From NCBI GenBank assembly GCA_015179025.1, contig WHUX01000070.1:186001-250000 (forward strand): a stretch of 64,000 nt of DNA. The letters run 5' to 3'. The translations under genes were made by a program, and so were the position numbers. The notes under the pieces were generated by a model. The model worked only from the letters and a program-made list of their open reading frames with translations, searched no databases and was not told where the DNA came from. The first letter of the stretch is position 1. Each line of letters opens with the position of its first letter. Below are positions 44,992 through 57,138 of this stretch, one piece after another. This DNA comes from Terfezia claveryi. Lineage: Eukaryota; Ascomycota; Pezizomycetes; Pezizales; Pezizaceae.

Positions 44992-45247
44992 AGTGGGTGG
45001 TGTAGGTTCAGACCTGGCTTTATGTAGCACGCCCAACTGTTGACTAAATTACTTATGCCATACGCCGATCGTTACCTCCATTGCTCATGTGTAGTCTGCC
45101 GCTACTCGTTGGATAAAGCTTATGTAGCTGGATCCTAACCAGCCCCTTACCCCACCCCTAGTCTGGTTGGCACAACACCCTCGTACTTACAAGACATTTT
45201 TTTTCGTGTGGTGCCCGGTTCATGTTGGTATCTTGGCAATGTATATA

Positions 45248-45291
45248 CAGTCTAACTAGTCTGGTTGCACTACCCCTCGCAGCAGTCTAAC
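45248..45291 (+). mobile_element. TAGTCTGG micro-insertion inside a pogo TIR (26 bp)
   Basis: Perfect 9-bp repeats CAGTCTAAC (45248-45256 and 45283-45291) flank 26 bp starting TAGTCTGGTTGCACTACC. The duplicated target is the start of the pogo-like terminal repeat itself. Confidence 0.9.
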
Positions 45292-45996
45292 CTTGCTATA
45301 CCTAAGTACCGGACCTCGTTGTACCGGAAACCTTGCTATACCGGAATAGCCCTACGGTAAGCCCCGCCACCAAACTAGTTACTTTTCACCTAAATCACCC
45401 TTGCTATAACGGATTTTTGCTTATACCGGACTGGACAGCGAATACAGAGAAGTTACTACTATCTACATATATTTTGCCCTTGCTATAACGGAATCCTTAA
45501 GTAGACACTGCTCCAGAACTGGGAATTGAGATGTTCGCTCCTTTTACTTCCATGAATCGACTGCTGTAACATCAACCTCAAGCCATTTCTTACTATGTAT
45601 CACGTAAGATGTCTGACAATATGGATGTTGGTACAGCTCGACCTTGCTTTATATTAGGATCTCTACCAACATAGATTTACCATTCTTCATACCTCAGAGT
45701 CTAAGAAATGATTTCCAAATTCACTCAAATTCACCTTCGCATGCTTAGGATCTTGTCGCTTTTTACGGATCTGGTGCTTCTCTAATATGGTGAGCGCTCG
45801 ACGCTTTTGTTTTCCGGCACGCAACATGTTGACTGATGAATCTTGAGCTTAATGTTCAAACATATGGAAGTTGAAGAATTTTCCTTCTTTGGTAACTTTT
45901 GTCATGTCCCACGTACCCTTGTATTATTTCATACCGGAACCTTGCTATACCGGACAGAAATGGCTGGATTTGGTTCGTCCGGTATAGCAAGGTTAC
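45248..45996 (-). mobile_element. Pogo-like element remnant, copy B
   Basis: The left TIR begins CAGTCTAAC after TA (45246-45247) and is interrupted by a micro-insertion, then continues CAGTCTAACCTTGCTATA. From about 45350 the sequence matches copy A (34106-35104) closely but lacks the MITE. The right end is lost after GGTATAGCAAGGTTA. A further TAGTCTGGTTGGCACAAC motif lies just outside at about 45162, without a clear duplication. Confidence 0.75.
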
Positions 45997-46037
45997 ATAG
46001 AACTGTACACAATAGTCTGCCACAACAACAACATCCC

Positions 46038-46093
46038 TGTACCCCGTACTTACCTAGTCAAAGATAGAGTCAAAGAACCAGACTATGTACCCC
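46038..46093 (-). mobile_element. TAGTCTGG-type insertion (40 bp)
   Basis: 8-bp repeats TGTACCCC (46038-46045 and 46086-46093) flank 40 bp ending AAAGAACCAGACTA. A TAGTCTGCCACAAC motif 26 bp to the left (from 46012) points the other way, so this may alternatively be one ~74-bp element with inverted ends. Confidence 0.65.
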
Positions 46094-46314
46094 ACCCCAC
46101 ATTACCGTAATAATAATTACTCTCACTTCAGTAACACCCGCTGAACCATTTGTATGATTAAGTATCATTTACCCTACAAAAGCTAGCAGCGTACACCAAT
46201 CTGAATACCTTAATCCAGGTTCAACAGCAAGCATGTCCCTTGTATCACAATATGACATACAGTACAAACGAAGAAGATGAAAAGAATGAGCTCGAGAAGG
46301 TTAAGCGAGCTCTA

Positions 46315-47149
46315 TAGTGGTGTCGCATTATAAGAAACTGCTCGTGACCACTGTATATGTACATAAAAACTAAGAAATATCCTAAAATACCCCGTGATGG
46401 CTACTTAATTTGATGCTCTGTCCGGCGAGCCATGCCTTCTAGACTCTCAATATCCCGCTTTTCTCGATATAAAAGACCTTCCAGCTGCTCGCCTTTCCGT
46501 AAATTGACATGAGGACTTTGAAGGCGAAAGAGACGAAGGCTTCATGGCCTTCTAGTGCAGCTTTATAAGAAATAACAAGTACATCTAGGAGGTTATCTAG
46601 TTCAGAATCAGACTCATGGCCTTTTCAGTCCATGGAGTTTGAGTAGGCTTGGATGTCATGGTGAAGAATGACTAGGTAGGAGTACAATCCAATTGAATAA
46701 CAATTTATCTGAAGAGAGGTGACTTTGGCAAGCAGAAGAAAACATGATTCACTTGATTTCGCTATAAACTTGCTGAGAACAATTCTCACAATGCGGGGTA
46801 ATTGTTTGGAGGTCATACTTATGTCGGGGAAGGGCCGGCGGAGGAGGAAGGGGTTATTTCAGGTATATTGTTTCTTTGGTTCGGGGAGGCAGGGCGTTTA
46901 TGCAATCCGTTGTTCCGTGGATGCCTTAGGCTTCTTAGACGTAAGTATAGACTTTTTAAAAATAAATTCGATGTGAACCATCTACAACTTCGTTATAAGA
47001 AACTCTATGTATTACTAAGCAAAGACTTAAGAAACCTGCCTATAACGAGAGTTCCCTATTTTGCCATAAAAATTTTGACGGGACCGGGGCACCGTTTCTT
47101 ATAATGCGAGGTTTCTTATAACGAGGTTTCTTATAACGCAAAGCCACTG
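46315..47149. mobile_element. Second pogo-like element, 835 bp
   Basis: Ends are inverted repeats: right CAGTGGCTTTGCGTTATAAG (as reverse complement, ending 47149), left TAGTGGTGTCGCATTATAAG (from 46315), both next to TA. Internal GTTATAAGAAAC repeats occur near 47110-47135 and 46995. A minus-strand coding relic near 46400-46620 (KGEQLEGLLYREKRDIESLE) may be the transposase C-terminus. No complete transposase, so non-autonomous or decayed. Confidence 0.65.
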
Positions 47150-47154
47150 TAGTT

Positions 47155-50100
47155 GAAGAAGGCCTCCGTGGCCTCAAAAACATCCTTCCTCCACTCCGGC
47201 TTATCCAGTTCTACCCATGTGCGCTTGTTCCCCAGAAGGTTGGCTCTTGCTCGCTCGAACCATGGGCACTCGGAGGTGATGTGTTGTGCATTCTATATCA
47301 GCTGTCCGCACACGCAAGCCGTGGAGTCCGCTCTGCTGCAGCCAGCTTTTCTGGGGCCCTCGATCCGTCCGCATCCATGTGTAGACCGAAAGTGCCTGCG
47401 GTCACCCATTCACACCTTCGCACCCCGAAACCAGCCTTAAACCTGACCTCCTTCCGGATGGCTTTGGAGGCTGCTCGTAGGCCGCCTACTGTTGCCGTGC
47501 GAGTTGAGCCTTTTATTTGGCCCAGGTGGGATTCGAAAGTAGTCCTTCGGTCTGCCCTCTCGTTGCCTTCGATCTCTATATGGCCACCTACCCAGGCAAT
47601 TTTGACGTCCTTTCTATCTGCGAGTCGGACTAGGGTCGCTTTGACGATGCCGAACCTCGGCATGTTAGAGATGGCCCTATTTTTTTTAATAAAAAAAAAT
47701 AGTTTTTATATTACGGCCACGGAGTCCGAAAGGATGGCTATCATGTCCGACTCCTCCGTATTGAGGGCCGGGCGGATGGCATGGAGCTCACCATCCGCCA
47801 CCGTAGCTATGTCCGTCCCCCAGGTAGGTAACCTCCGTACGAAACCTCTGGACCGCCTTCTGTAAGTTGCGCTGACAGTCATACCTCCTCTCCCCGTGCC
47901 ATCAGTGAAGGAAATTCTCCACCCTTCGTCTAGGATGGACCTTACTCCAACGTTAGTGATGCAGCCCACCTTCTGGTGGCCGCTCCCATGGAAACCCCCC
48001 CGGCCCGTAATCTTCCCCAATGACTGATCTTCCAGCCTCCGCATCTATAGAAGATATCCCTGGTCTGTTAAAACAATTCGCCGCCCCAGGTGAAGGTAGT
48101 GCGGATGGCTCCAGTGTGGAGGGCTCTGAGCTCTAGGGCTCATACAGCCGTTGGAGTTCCCTAGCCTAGTTAGGACCCGGAGGAGATTGGCTGCCAAAGC
48201 AGCTTCTTCTGTAGCCCATCCGCGATCAGTTTCTTGGCTGATTTCCCAACGGTATTGGCGAGGACGATCGGTCTCCACCCTTTGACCCTGGAGAGGACCT
48301 TGGGTATCAGGACCATTGAGAGCAGCTGCCAGTCTTGGGGTGGGTGTGCCTGAAGCCGTGCATGCAATGTCATTGAGGACGGTTTTGCCAAGGTCGCAGT
48401 CTTTAATTAGCTTGAATAGCCAATAGCTGATTCCATCGGGGCCTGGTGCTGAGCTGTTCGAGGTCGATTCTGACCCTGCTAATATATATATATAACTTTA
48501 TATATTCATTACTCCGATTCGGTCCGACCCTGGTCAGCCTCCCTATACCTTGGGTTGTACTGTTGCGCGGTAACCAGGTGTTGTTTTTTGAAGGCCTCAA
48601 ACCTTTTCCGAGTCTGAAGTGTGGTCACTAAGAACTTGCCCCAGCATGTTCTCTTGGCGTTTTTTCGACCATTCTCTTCAGGATGAGGGGGATTCTTTCC
48701 TTATAATTGTGGCCAACCAGACAAGTACCTATATTAGGCATGAGACTAACCTATATTCGTCCCTCCTTTGTCCCCCCGCACTGCTTAGTAATTTCCATTT
48801 GTTCCCGAATCTCTTGGTTCCACCACTTCTTACTGGGTAGATACCGTCTTCTCCACAGTATGTCGGCCTAAAGGGGATCTCTTTGTCCACGTAGGAGCTC
48901 CACCAATCCCAGTGGAACCCTAAATGGAGCAATATCCTGGTGCACGTAACTGTCCTCTTTGAAGGTTTTTAGCAACACCAAAGTACTCTGTGACTATTGC
49001 GTGTTCTGCACCAAACCATAATTCGATGAAATGCCTTACCTACGCGATCTAACACAGCAGTCATCCACACCGGTGTATCCACTTGAACAATATTTGGAAA
49101 GACTACTCTCAAAGCTAAAAGTAAGAGGGGGAACTGTCCCAAACGGCTAACCCACTCAGTTCTTTGCGGCCACGGAATCAACCGTTCACGATCCTGGTGT
49201 TGGAGGGATAACAACCTGGCGTCCAACGGGCCCTCTAGCACCACATCGAATAATTCCAGCTCCTGTGAAAGATCATCACACCCGGCAGGGATCCTGAGAT
49301 CCTCACCCCAGAGAGAACAGCAAAGAATTTTCTCTTAACACAAAAGGTGAATGCCTGGGCTGGGGTAGCTTTCATGCCAAGGTTTTCGGTGTAACCATTA
49401 GGAGAATTGTGTGCCTTTTCTCGATGTCTGACCATAGTTGATTTTGCCCTACTGGCATAGGGGCGAACATCATCGATCGTCTTATAGGTTCGATTGCTCT
49501 AGTCTTGATGAAGCCGGCTATGGTCCGACCCTACCCACTCCAAATGTAGCGGGTGGTTCTGCCACGTTGGTGAAGGCCAGGTCCAACACGCTCTCTCTAT
49601 CCGACCGTCGGAATGTGGTTGCTTGATAGTGGATCTTCTGTTGCGCATTTCACTTCAGTCAGGAACCACTCTGGCGTTGGCCTTGGGCGTGGCCGCCTTA
49701 GCATACAGTAGCTGGCTGCGTGTTCACTCCTCTCCGCCGCTTTCCGCTCCTCCATGGAAATTTCTGCCTCCATCTCCGGGGACGACCATCGGGCTCGGGG
49801 GGTATGGGGGAGGGTGGCTGCCGATGGCGCGGCCGTGTCCTGTTCCCTGTTGGCAAGGTTTTAGCAACTCTTATAAAGTTGCGGAAGCCGCCCACAAGCT
49901 GGATGTTTGCGTCCGTGTTGTGAATTGGCGAGATCGAGCCATGCGAAGGGGGGTGTTCGGGGATGAGGCATAAGAGGAGAAGACAGCGTCCTTTGTGGCT
50001 GCTAACAGATCCTCTTCTGTTTCCCTGTGGATCTTCTTTTTTGCCGGGGCCGCCGGTTCTTCGTCGTGCGCGAGGAGAGCCTACTCGAAGCCTGCCTGGA

Positions 50101-51130
50101 CCTTCTCGACTTCTGTCCTGGGTCCCACCGGCGCCAGCTCTGTCATGACGCGAACTTCCGCTGGGCTCTTGCCCGTGGGGCTCTTCCTTGTGGGGGGAGT
50201 GGCTTTCGCCTTGCCTTTAACTTTTGCCTTCGGGCGGTCGCTGGCTTATCACTTGTTACGGCTGCTGCCGGCGGAGTGTCGCACATAGACGGTGTTGGTT
50301 TAGCCGCTTTTGTTGGCTCCTCAGTCGTTGTTGCTATCTTAGTAACGTTGATGGGGTGCTCTGTTTTGTACTCGATTCCATGAGACCTTGCCCTTTGATC
50401 CTGTGGCGTAGGCTTTATCACTGCCTCATGTGGTGGTCCGTGGGTGGCTCCGGAGGGATCTTGTCGCTCTTTGCTGGAGTGGCAGCTGGTAGTGGTCCCG
50501 TCGGTGGCAGAGGGGCGAGGGGTGATGATGGGGAAAAAAGTGAGGGGTTGAGGTCCCTGTGTGAAGCCGGGTGGGGCTGTTGGTTGGGGTGTCGATGAAA
50601 ACAGTTACTGGTGATAGGGGTGGAGCGGCGCGAGGGTCCTCCTGATTTCGTTAACCTCCCTGAAGACACTCGGAATCAGAGCTGTCTCTCTTCCATGTCT
50701 TGTGCCCTCGTTGAGCGGATTAGCTGCCGGATCTGAAAGAGCTCATTGCCCTGAGCCCTCATATGAGTGTTAAGTTTCCTCGCGAGGGTTGCGTAGTGAT
50801 TATCAAGTATCGAGATGCTAGCCTCTATTGCGCCTAACCTTTCGTCGAACTGGTCGACCTGTTCGCCCAGTTTCTCCACCACGGATTGTTATACCCCGTG
50901 AGAAGGTCTGTTTTCTCCCTCAAAATAGGGGGTTGCACGGGGTTGCACACGGGTAATTTGTGTTTGATCTACCCTACGAGGTATGTAACTCGCACTCTGG
51001 AGTGGGAAGAGGAGCTCGATCTGAGGAGCCATATTGAGAGTTTGCATAAGCAACAGCGTGCGAGCCTTTTTATTTATCAACTAATGGTTGCCATGGTAAC
51101 GTCAGAAGTTTACTGTATAATATTTAAATA
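47155..51130 (-). mobile_element. Decayed LINE (non-LTR retrotransposon)
   Basis: Minus-strand coding pieces in order: ORF1-like coiled segment (50882-50676, MVEKLGEQVDQFDERLGAIE) and proline-rich pieces (50669-50143); uncertain pieces near 49435-48969; an RT fragment (48391-48170, VLIPKVLSRVKGWRPIVLAN); RNase H in two pieces (48044-47706 and 47663-47298) with FTDG, ADGELHAI, ILSDS and WVGGHIEIEGNERADRR. Presence of RNase H places it with Tad/I-type fungal LINEs. Many stops and frameshifts; a poly-T/poly-A insertion of about 35 bp splits RNase H (47680-47715). Ends are not well defined; the 3' end abuts the pogo element. Confidence 0.75.
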
Positions 51131-51472
51131 ATAATAAACTGGTTGGCTGGTGTTGTGCCATTAGATCAAATTCCTACATAGGAAAATACAGAACTTGGCG
51201 GGGCATCCGTGACCCAGAGACAACAAGGCCCTCACGCCGATTTACATAGATAGAGAGTTCCTTCGCCACTTACTGACACCACTCTAAAGCGCAACAACTT
51301 GGTATCCTCGTTCTAGTTCATGGTACTGTAGCAACTATATACAGTAAAAGATATTTTACAACAAATTATTCCTCCATATTATGTATTAAAAGGCAGGTGT
51401 TTCAATGTTATCAGACAGCGTTTCAAAAAAAAAATGCCATTAGCTTTACAGCCAGTGTCCATCATCGGCTCC
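51131..51472. other. Short intergenic stretch
   Basis: About 340 bp between the LINE and the erg11 stop. It includes ACTGGTTGGC and GGTGTTGTGCCA near 51140-51163, words related to the TAGTCTGG family but rearranged. The erg11 3' UTR should lie here. Confidence 0.4.
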
Positions 51473-53279
51473 CTACTTCTTTTCCGGCTTTCGCCATTCG
51501 TAAATCATGGTCGCTGGATGCTGGGGCATAGCAATGAGAGTCTAACAATATAAGCTACGTCTGGCATGGGATTCCCTGAAGGAGCTATGGGGCACTTACG
51601 GTATAATCCGGTGGAGCAGGCTCCTTCTGTCCATCAGGGAGGTTCATTTTGAGGAACCGCACAAACATGGCAACCAAAGTACCAAGCTGGACATTTGCAA
51701 ACTGCTCACCAATGCAGCGGTGTCGGCCAGCACCGAAGGGAAGGTATGGAGACGCAGTACCCTTGCTAACTAACCCATAACCAAAGTCGAATTTCTCCTC
51801 CTCTTCTTCTGTAGTCACTTTCTCTCCGGCCCATCTGTAAGGGTCATAGGCAGTTGGGTTCTTGAAATACTTGCCATCGATAGCGGAGACGCCAGGGGCG
51901 GCCATGAGGTAGTGATTATCGGGAATAACCCAGTTGGTGTTTGGAACGCGCATTGGAGACTTGACCTTACGCATAATAGAGTGAAGTGGGGGGTGAATAC
52001 GGAGGGTTTCCTTGATGACGTGGTTGTGGAGGGTAAGCTCGCCGAGAGTCTCGTAGGTGAGGGGCTCCAGGTCCTTTCCGAAAATACGCTGCTGCTCCTC
52101 ATAGAGGTCTTGACTGTGAAATCGTCAGCTTCATACTTAAATCGAAAATTTGATTGTGACTTACACAACATCAGGTCTTGAAGCCAAGTGCAAGAGAATC
52201 CATGTCATAGTTGCCATTGAGGTGTGTTGACCGGCCATAAGTAGCGCAATCATCATGTGAGCAATTTCCTTGTCCGGCACAACCGTTCCATCCTTGTATT
52301 TTTGGTTCATCAAGTTCCAGATCATATCCTTCTCCTCAGGTTGCTCCCCACGTGCTGCCGCAGCCCTACGCTTGGTAATAATGTCCATGTAGGTCTGAGC
52401 CATCTTTCGCTGAGCAGCATCACGACGCTTGTTCTGAGGAAAAGGAAACCACGGAAACATGAAGTTCATTGGGGTGAAGCCGGCATCGAGGTCATGGTAG
52501 AGCCCTGCAACCTCCCCCGTGAATCCCTTTCGGATCTCCTTTCCTTGAAGCGTACGAGAAGCGGTGAAAATGGTGAGTTCCGGTATCGCGGCGAGGAGGT
52601 CAACGGGGCCTTTCCTAGCAGAGAACAGTGGGCTGTTCTTGAGGTAGGTCTCAACTTCTTCGACGATCAACGGAACGTATGCCCTGAAAGTTTCAGAGGT
52701 AAGACCGAATTTCATGAACTGCAGCGCATGTTTTGTTAGTATAAACCTCCCATCGCCCTGAACAGTGCCACATACCCTCTTTTGATCCATAAGCTTGTGG
52801 TTGGGGCAATCGTAGACGACATCGGTTCCAAACACAGGCGTGGTGAGATGGGTATAGGCCTCCTCTGCGCAGACTTGGGACAGTTTGCCATTGAAGATGA
52901 AATCGTTGCCCTTCGGCCCTAAGTAGACGGTCATTTTCCTGCCAAGCAGGATGAAAGTAAATGTATCTCCATACTGAATTTCAATTAGCTCTTCTCCAAT
53001 CACTACAGAGCAGAATACCGGTACCTTCTCCTGACAAGCGAAAAAAAACTTATATGGATCGATTCCGTATATGATAGTGGAACCAAAAAATGGGAAGATG
53101 TGGAAGACGACGGGTGGTTTATTCGAGTCCGCAAAGAGGAGCTGCTGGATAATGTTGAGAACAGTTGTGATGACGCAAAAGGCAAATATACCCCCAAACA
53201 CCAACACGGGAGTGCTCTGCTGTGCCAGCGTCTGAGTAACTGGGTTCAATTGGATCACAAATTCCGAAAGGACGCCCAT
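51473..53279 (-). CDS. erg11: Sterol 14-alpha demethylase CYP51
   Basis: Four minus-strand exons, 53279-52776, 52718-52165, 52113-51600 and 51541-51473; 546 aa. This P450 removes the 14-alpha methyl of lanosterol/eburicol in ergosterol synthesis at the ER and is the target of azoles. An N-terminal membrane helix ([17 protein letters not shown]) is followed by [16 protein letters not shown] (substrate-recognition site 1), the I-helix AGQHTS, the K-helix ETLR, and the heme loop [11 protein letters not shown] with the cysteine ligand. The tyrosine often changed to Phe in azole-resistant fungi (VYDCPN) is unchanged here. The short last exon encodes a normal C-terminus ([11 protein letters not shown]). 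Confidence 0.95.
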
Positions 53280-54103
53280 CTTTTGTTTACGTTCGACAAA
53301 AGAGTGAGAAAAACACAGGTAACTCCCACAATGGCGATGTGGAGTAAAAGAGGGAAATAGCGCCTGCAGATAGAGATAGCCTTAAGTACTAGCTTCGTAT
53401 CGACGTCTGACAGCTAGAGAGTCAATTCGTCTCCTGAGATAATTTTGTGCTCTGGTTCTCTATCAGGGGACATCCGATTCGCTGCGATAGTTCAGGGTCC
53501 TAACCAACAATGGCCGCAATTTGAGAAATGCTTAGGGGCTGCTCTGAACCTGCAGGTAACGTTTAGAACTACCACACGTTACACGTTTGGCGAGAAAAAT
53601 TAATGCATAGCATGCACGGCAAACCGCGACCATGATCCCGCACAACCTTCTTTACTGTAAAAAGAATACTTATATGAGGCTCTGCGGCATTTTCAGATAT
53701 GCAATGGTTTGCGAACTATTCCTTCAGATCTCTGCTACAGCTTGAACATTTCGCTGATGGGAGAACCCGTCTCAGTCCGTGTCACCAGACTGTGTGCCAC
53801 TGGTTTAGAATTGAGCTCCGGAGTTCCAGCATTGCGTACCAAATATTTATTGTAAACCAAATCGCCTGAAGATAGTTCTCACCATGCCCTAAGGAAGAAA
53901 TACGTAACCCCTTTGCAAGCCTTTTTGATGAACCACAGACATCCTAGATACGACATACTCAACCCCCTCAAAATACATGCTTCACCACCCCAAAACGAAT
54001 ATGAATGCCATATCTGGTGAAATGTCAAGGCGACAACCGTAAAAATATAAACGACGCACAGATGCATCTATACCTATTGCATTGAATTTCCAGTGAGTAA
54101 CAC
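53280..54103. other. Intergenic region erg11 / cds1
   Basis: About 820 bp: erg11 promoter on one side and cds1 3' end on the other. No sterol-response element was recognised with confidence. Confidence 0.45.
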
Positions 54104-56338
<2,235 letters not shown>

Positions 56339-57138
56339 CCTAACAAATAAGGCGTGGACCTTCAAAGTTTCACGGGCGAGTTTGCGGAGAGACGCGAAAT
56401 GCGTTGGCACCTGCGTTTCTACAGCGTGGAGAGCCCCAAATTATGGTGTCAATCAGCACTACTCGGTAGTTGTGACTCTTCCTTACAGAGGATCAAGGAG
56501 CAGCAAGGTCGAATATAGATCCGAGTCAGGTGGAGGGACTGCTAAGTTGATAGCTCTGTGGGGCTTGGATGTGTCCGAGACGCGAGACTGCCGAGACGTG
56601 GTAAAACACGGGCCTTAGGTATTATTAACTTCTAAGCACTTCCGGACAACCCTTGTGAAGATACTCGCAAGATCATTGGATTATTCCGAATGTACCAAGG
56701 GACACGTAAAAGGCGACCTGGAAATCTGCCCCTGACGTGTTCTCGTGCCCAGACCGATTTATTTGCTGGTGTGCATGTATGGTTCTCTTGCGAAGCACAG
56801 GAGATTTATATCTATATAATTACTTAGGTAATTCCAGTTTCAATTGTATGTAGTTTGGTTTCCTCTGATATGCACTACTACCCTCTAGGTTCAGATACGC
56901 TAGTCTGAATCAGGGCAGTCTAACGTCAGTCTTGCCGAACCTCAGGAATTGGACGGTAATTTCTGCTGTTCATCTCATTTTCGGCTTTGCAGTTCCAACC
57001 CCTCGTAAGGAACACTCAACTCACGGCCGAATTGTACTTCAGTTCCAGATTTTCATATACGCTCGAAATCCGTCTTGGGAGTGACCATTGTCTCGTGGGG
57101 GGTTAGCTGCTAGGCAGTTGCGGCAGTAGCATTTCGCA
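56339..57138. other. Divergent promoter region cds1 / stt4
   Basis: About 800 bp between two divergently read genes; it must contain both promoters. No repeat or RNA seen; no clear ACGCGT box. Confidence 0.5.

Noticed and set aside
48710..48725. GGCCAACCAGAC inside the LINE
   Set aside because: Partial match, no duplication; could be chance or LINE sequence.
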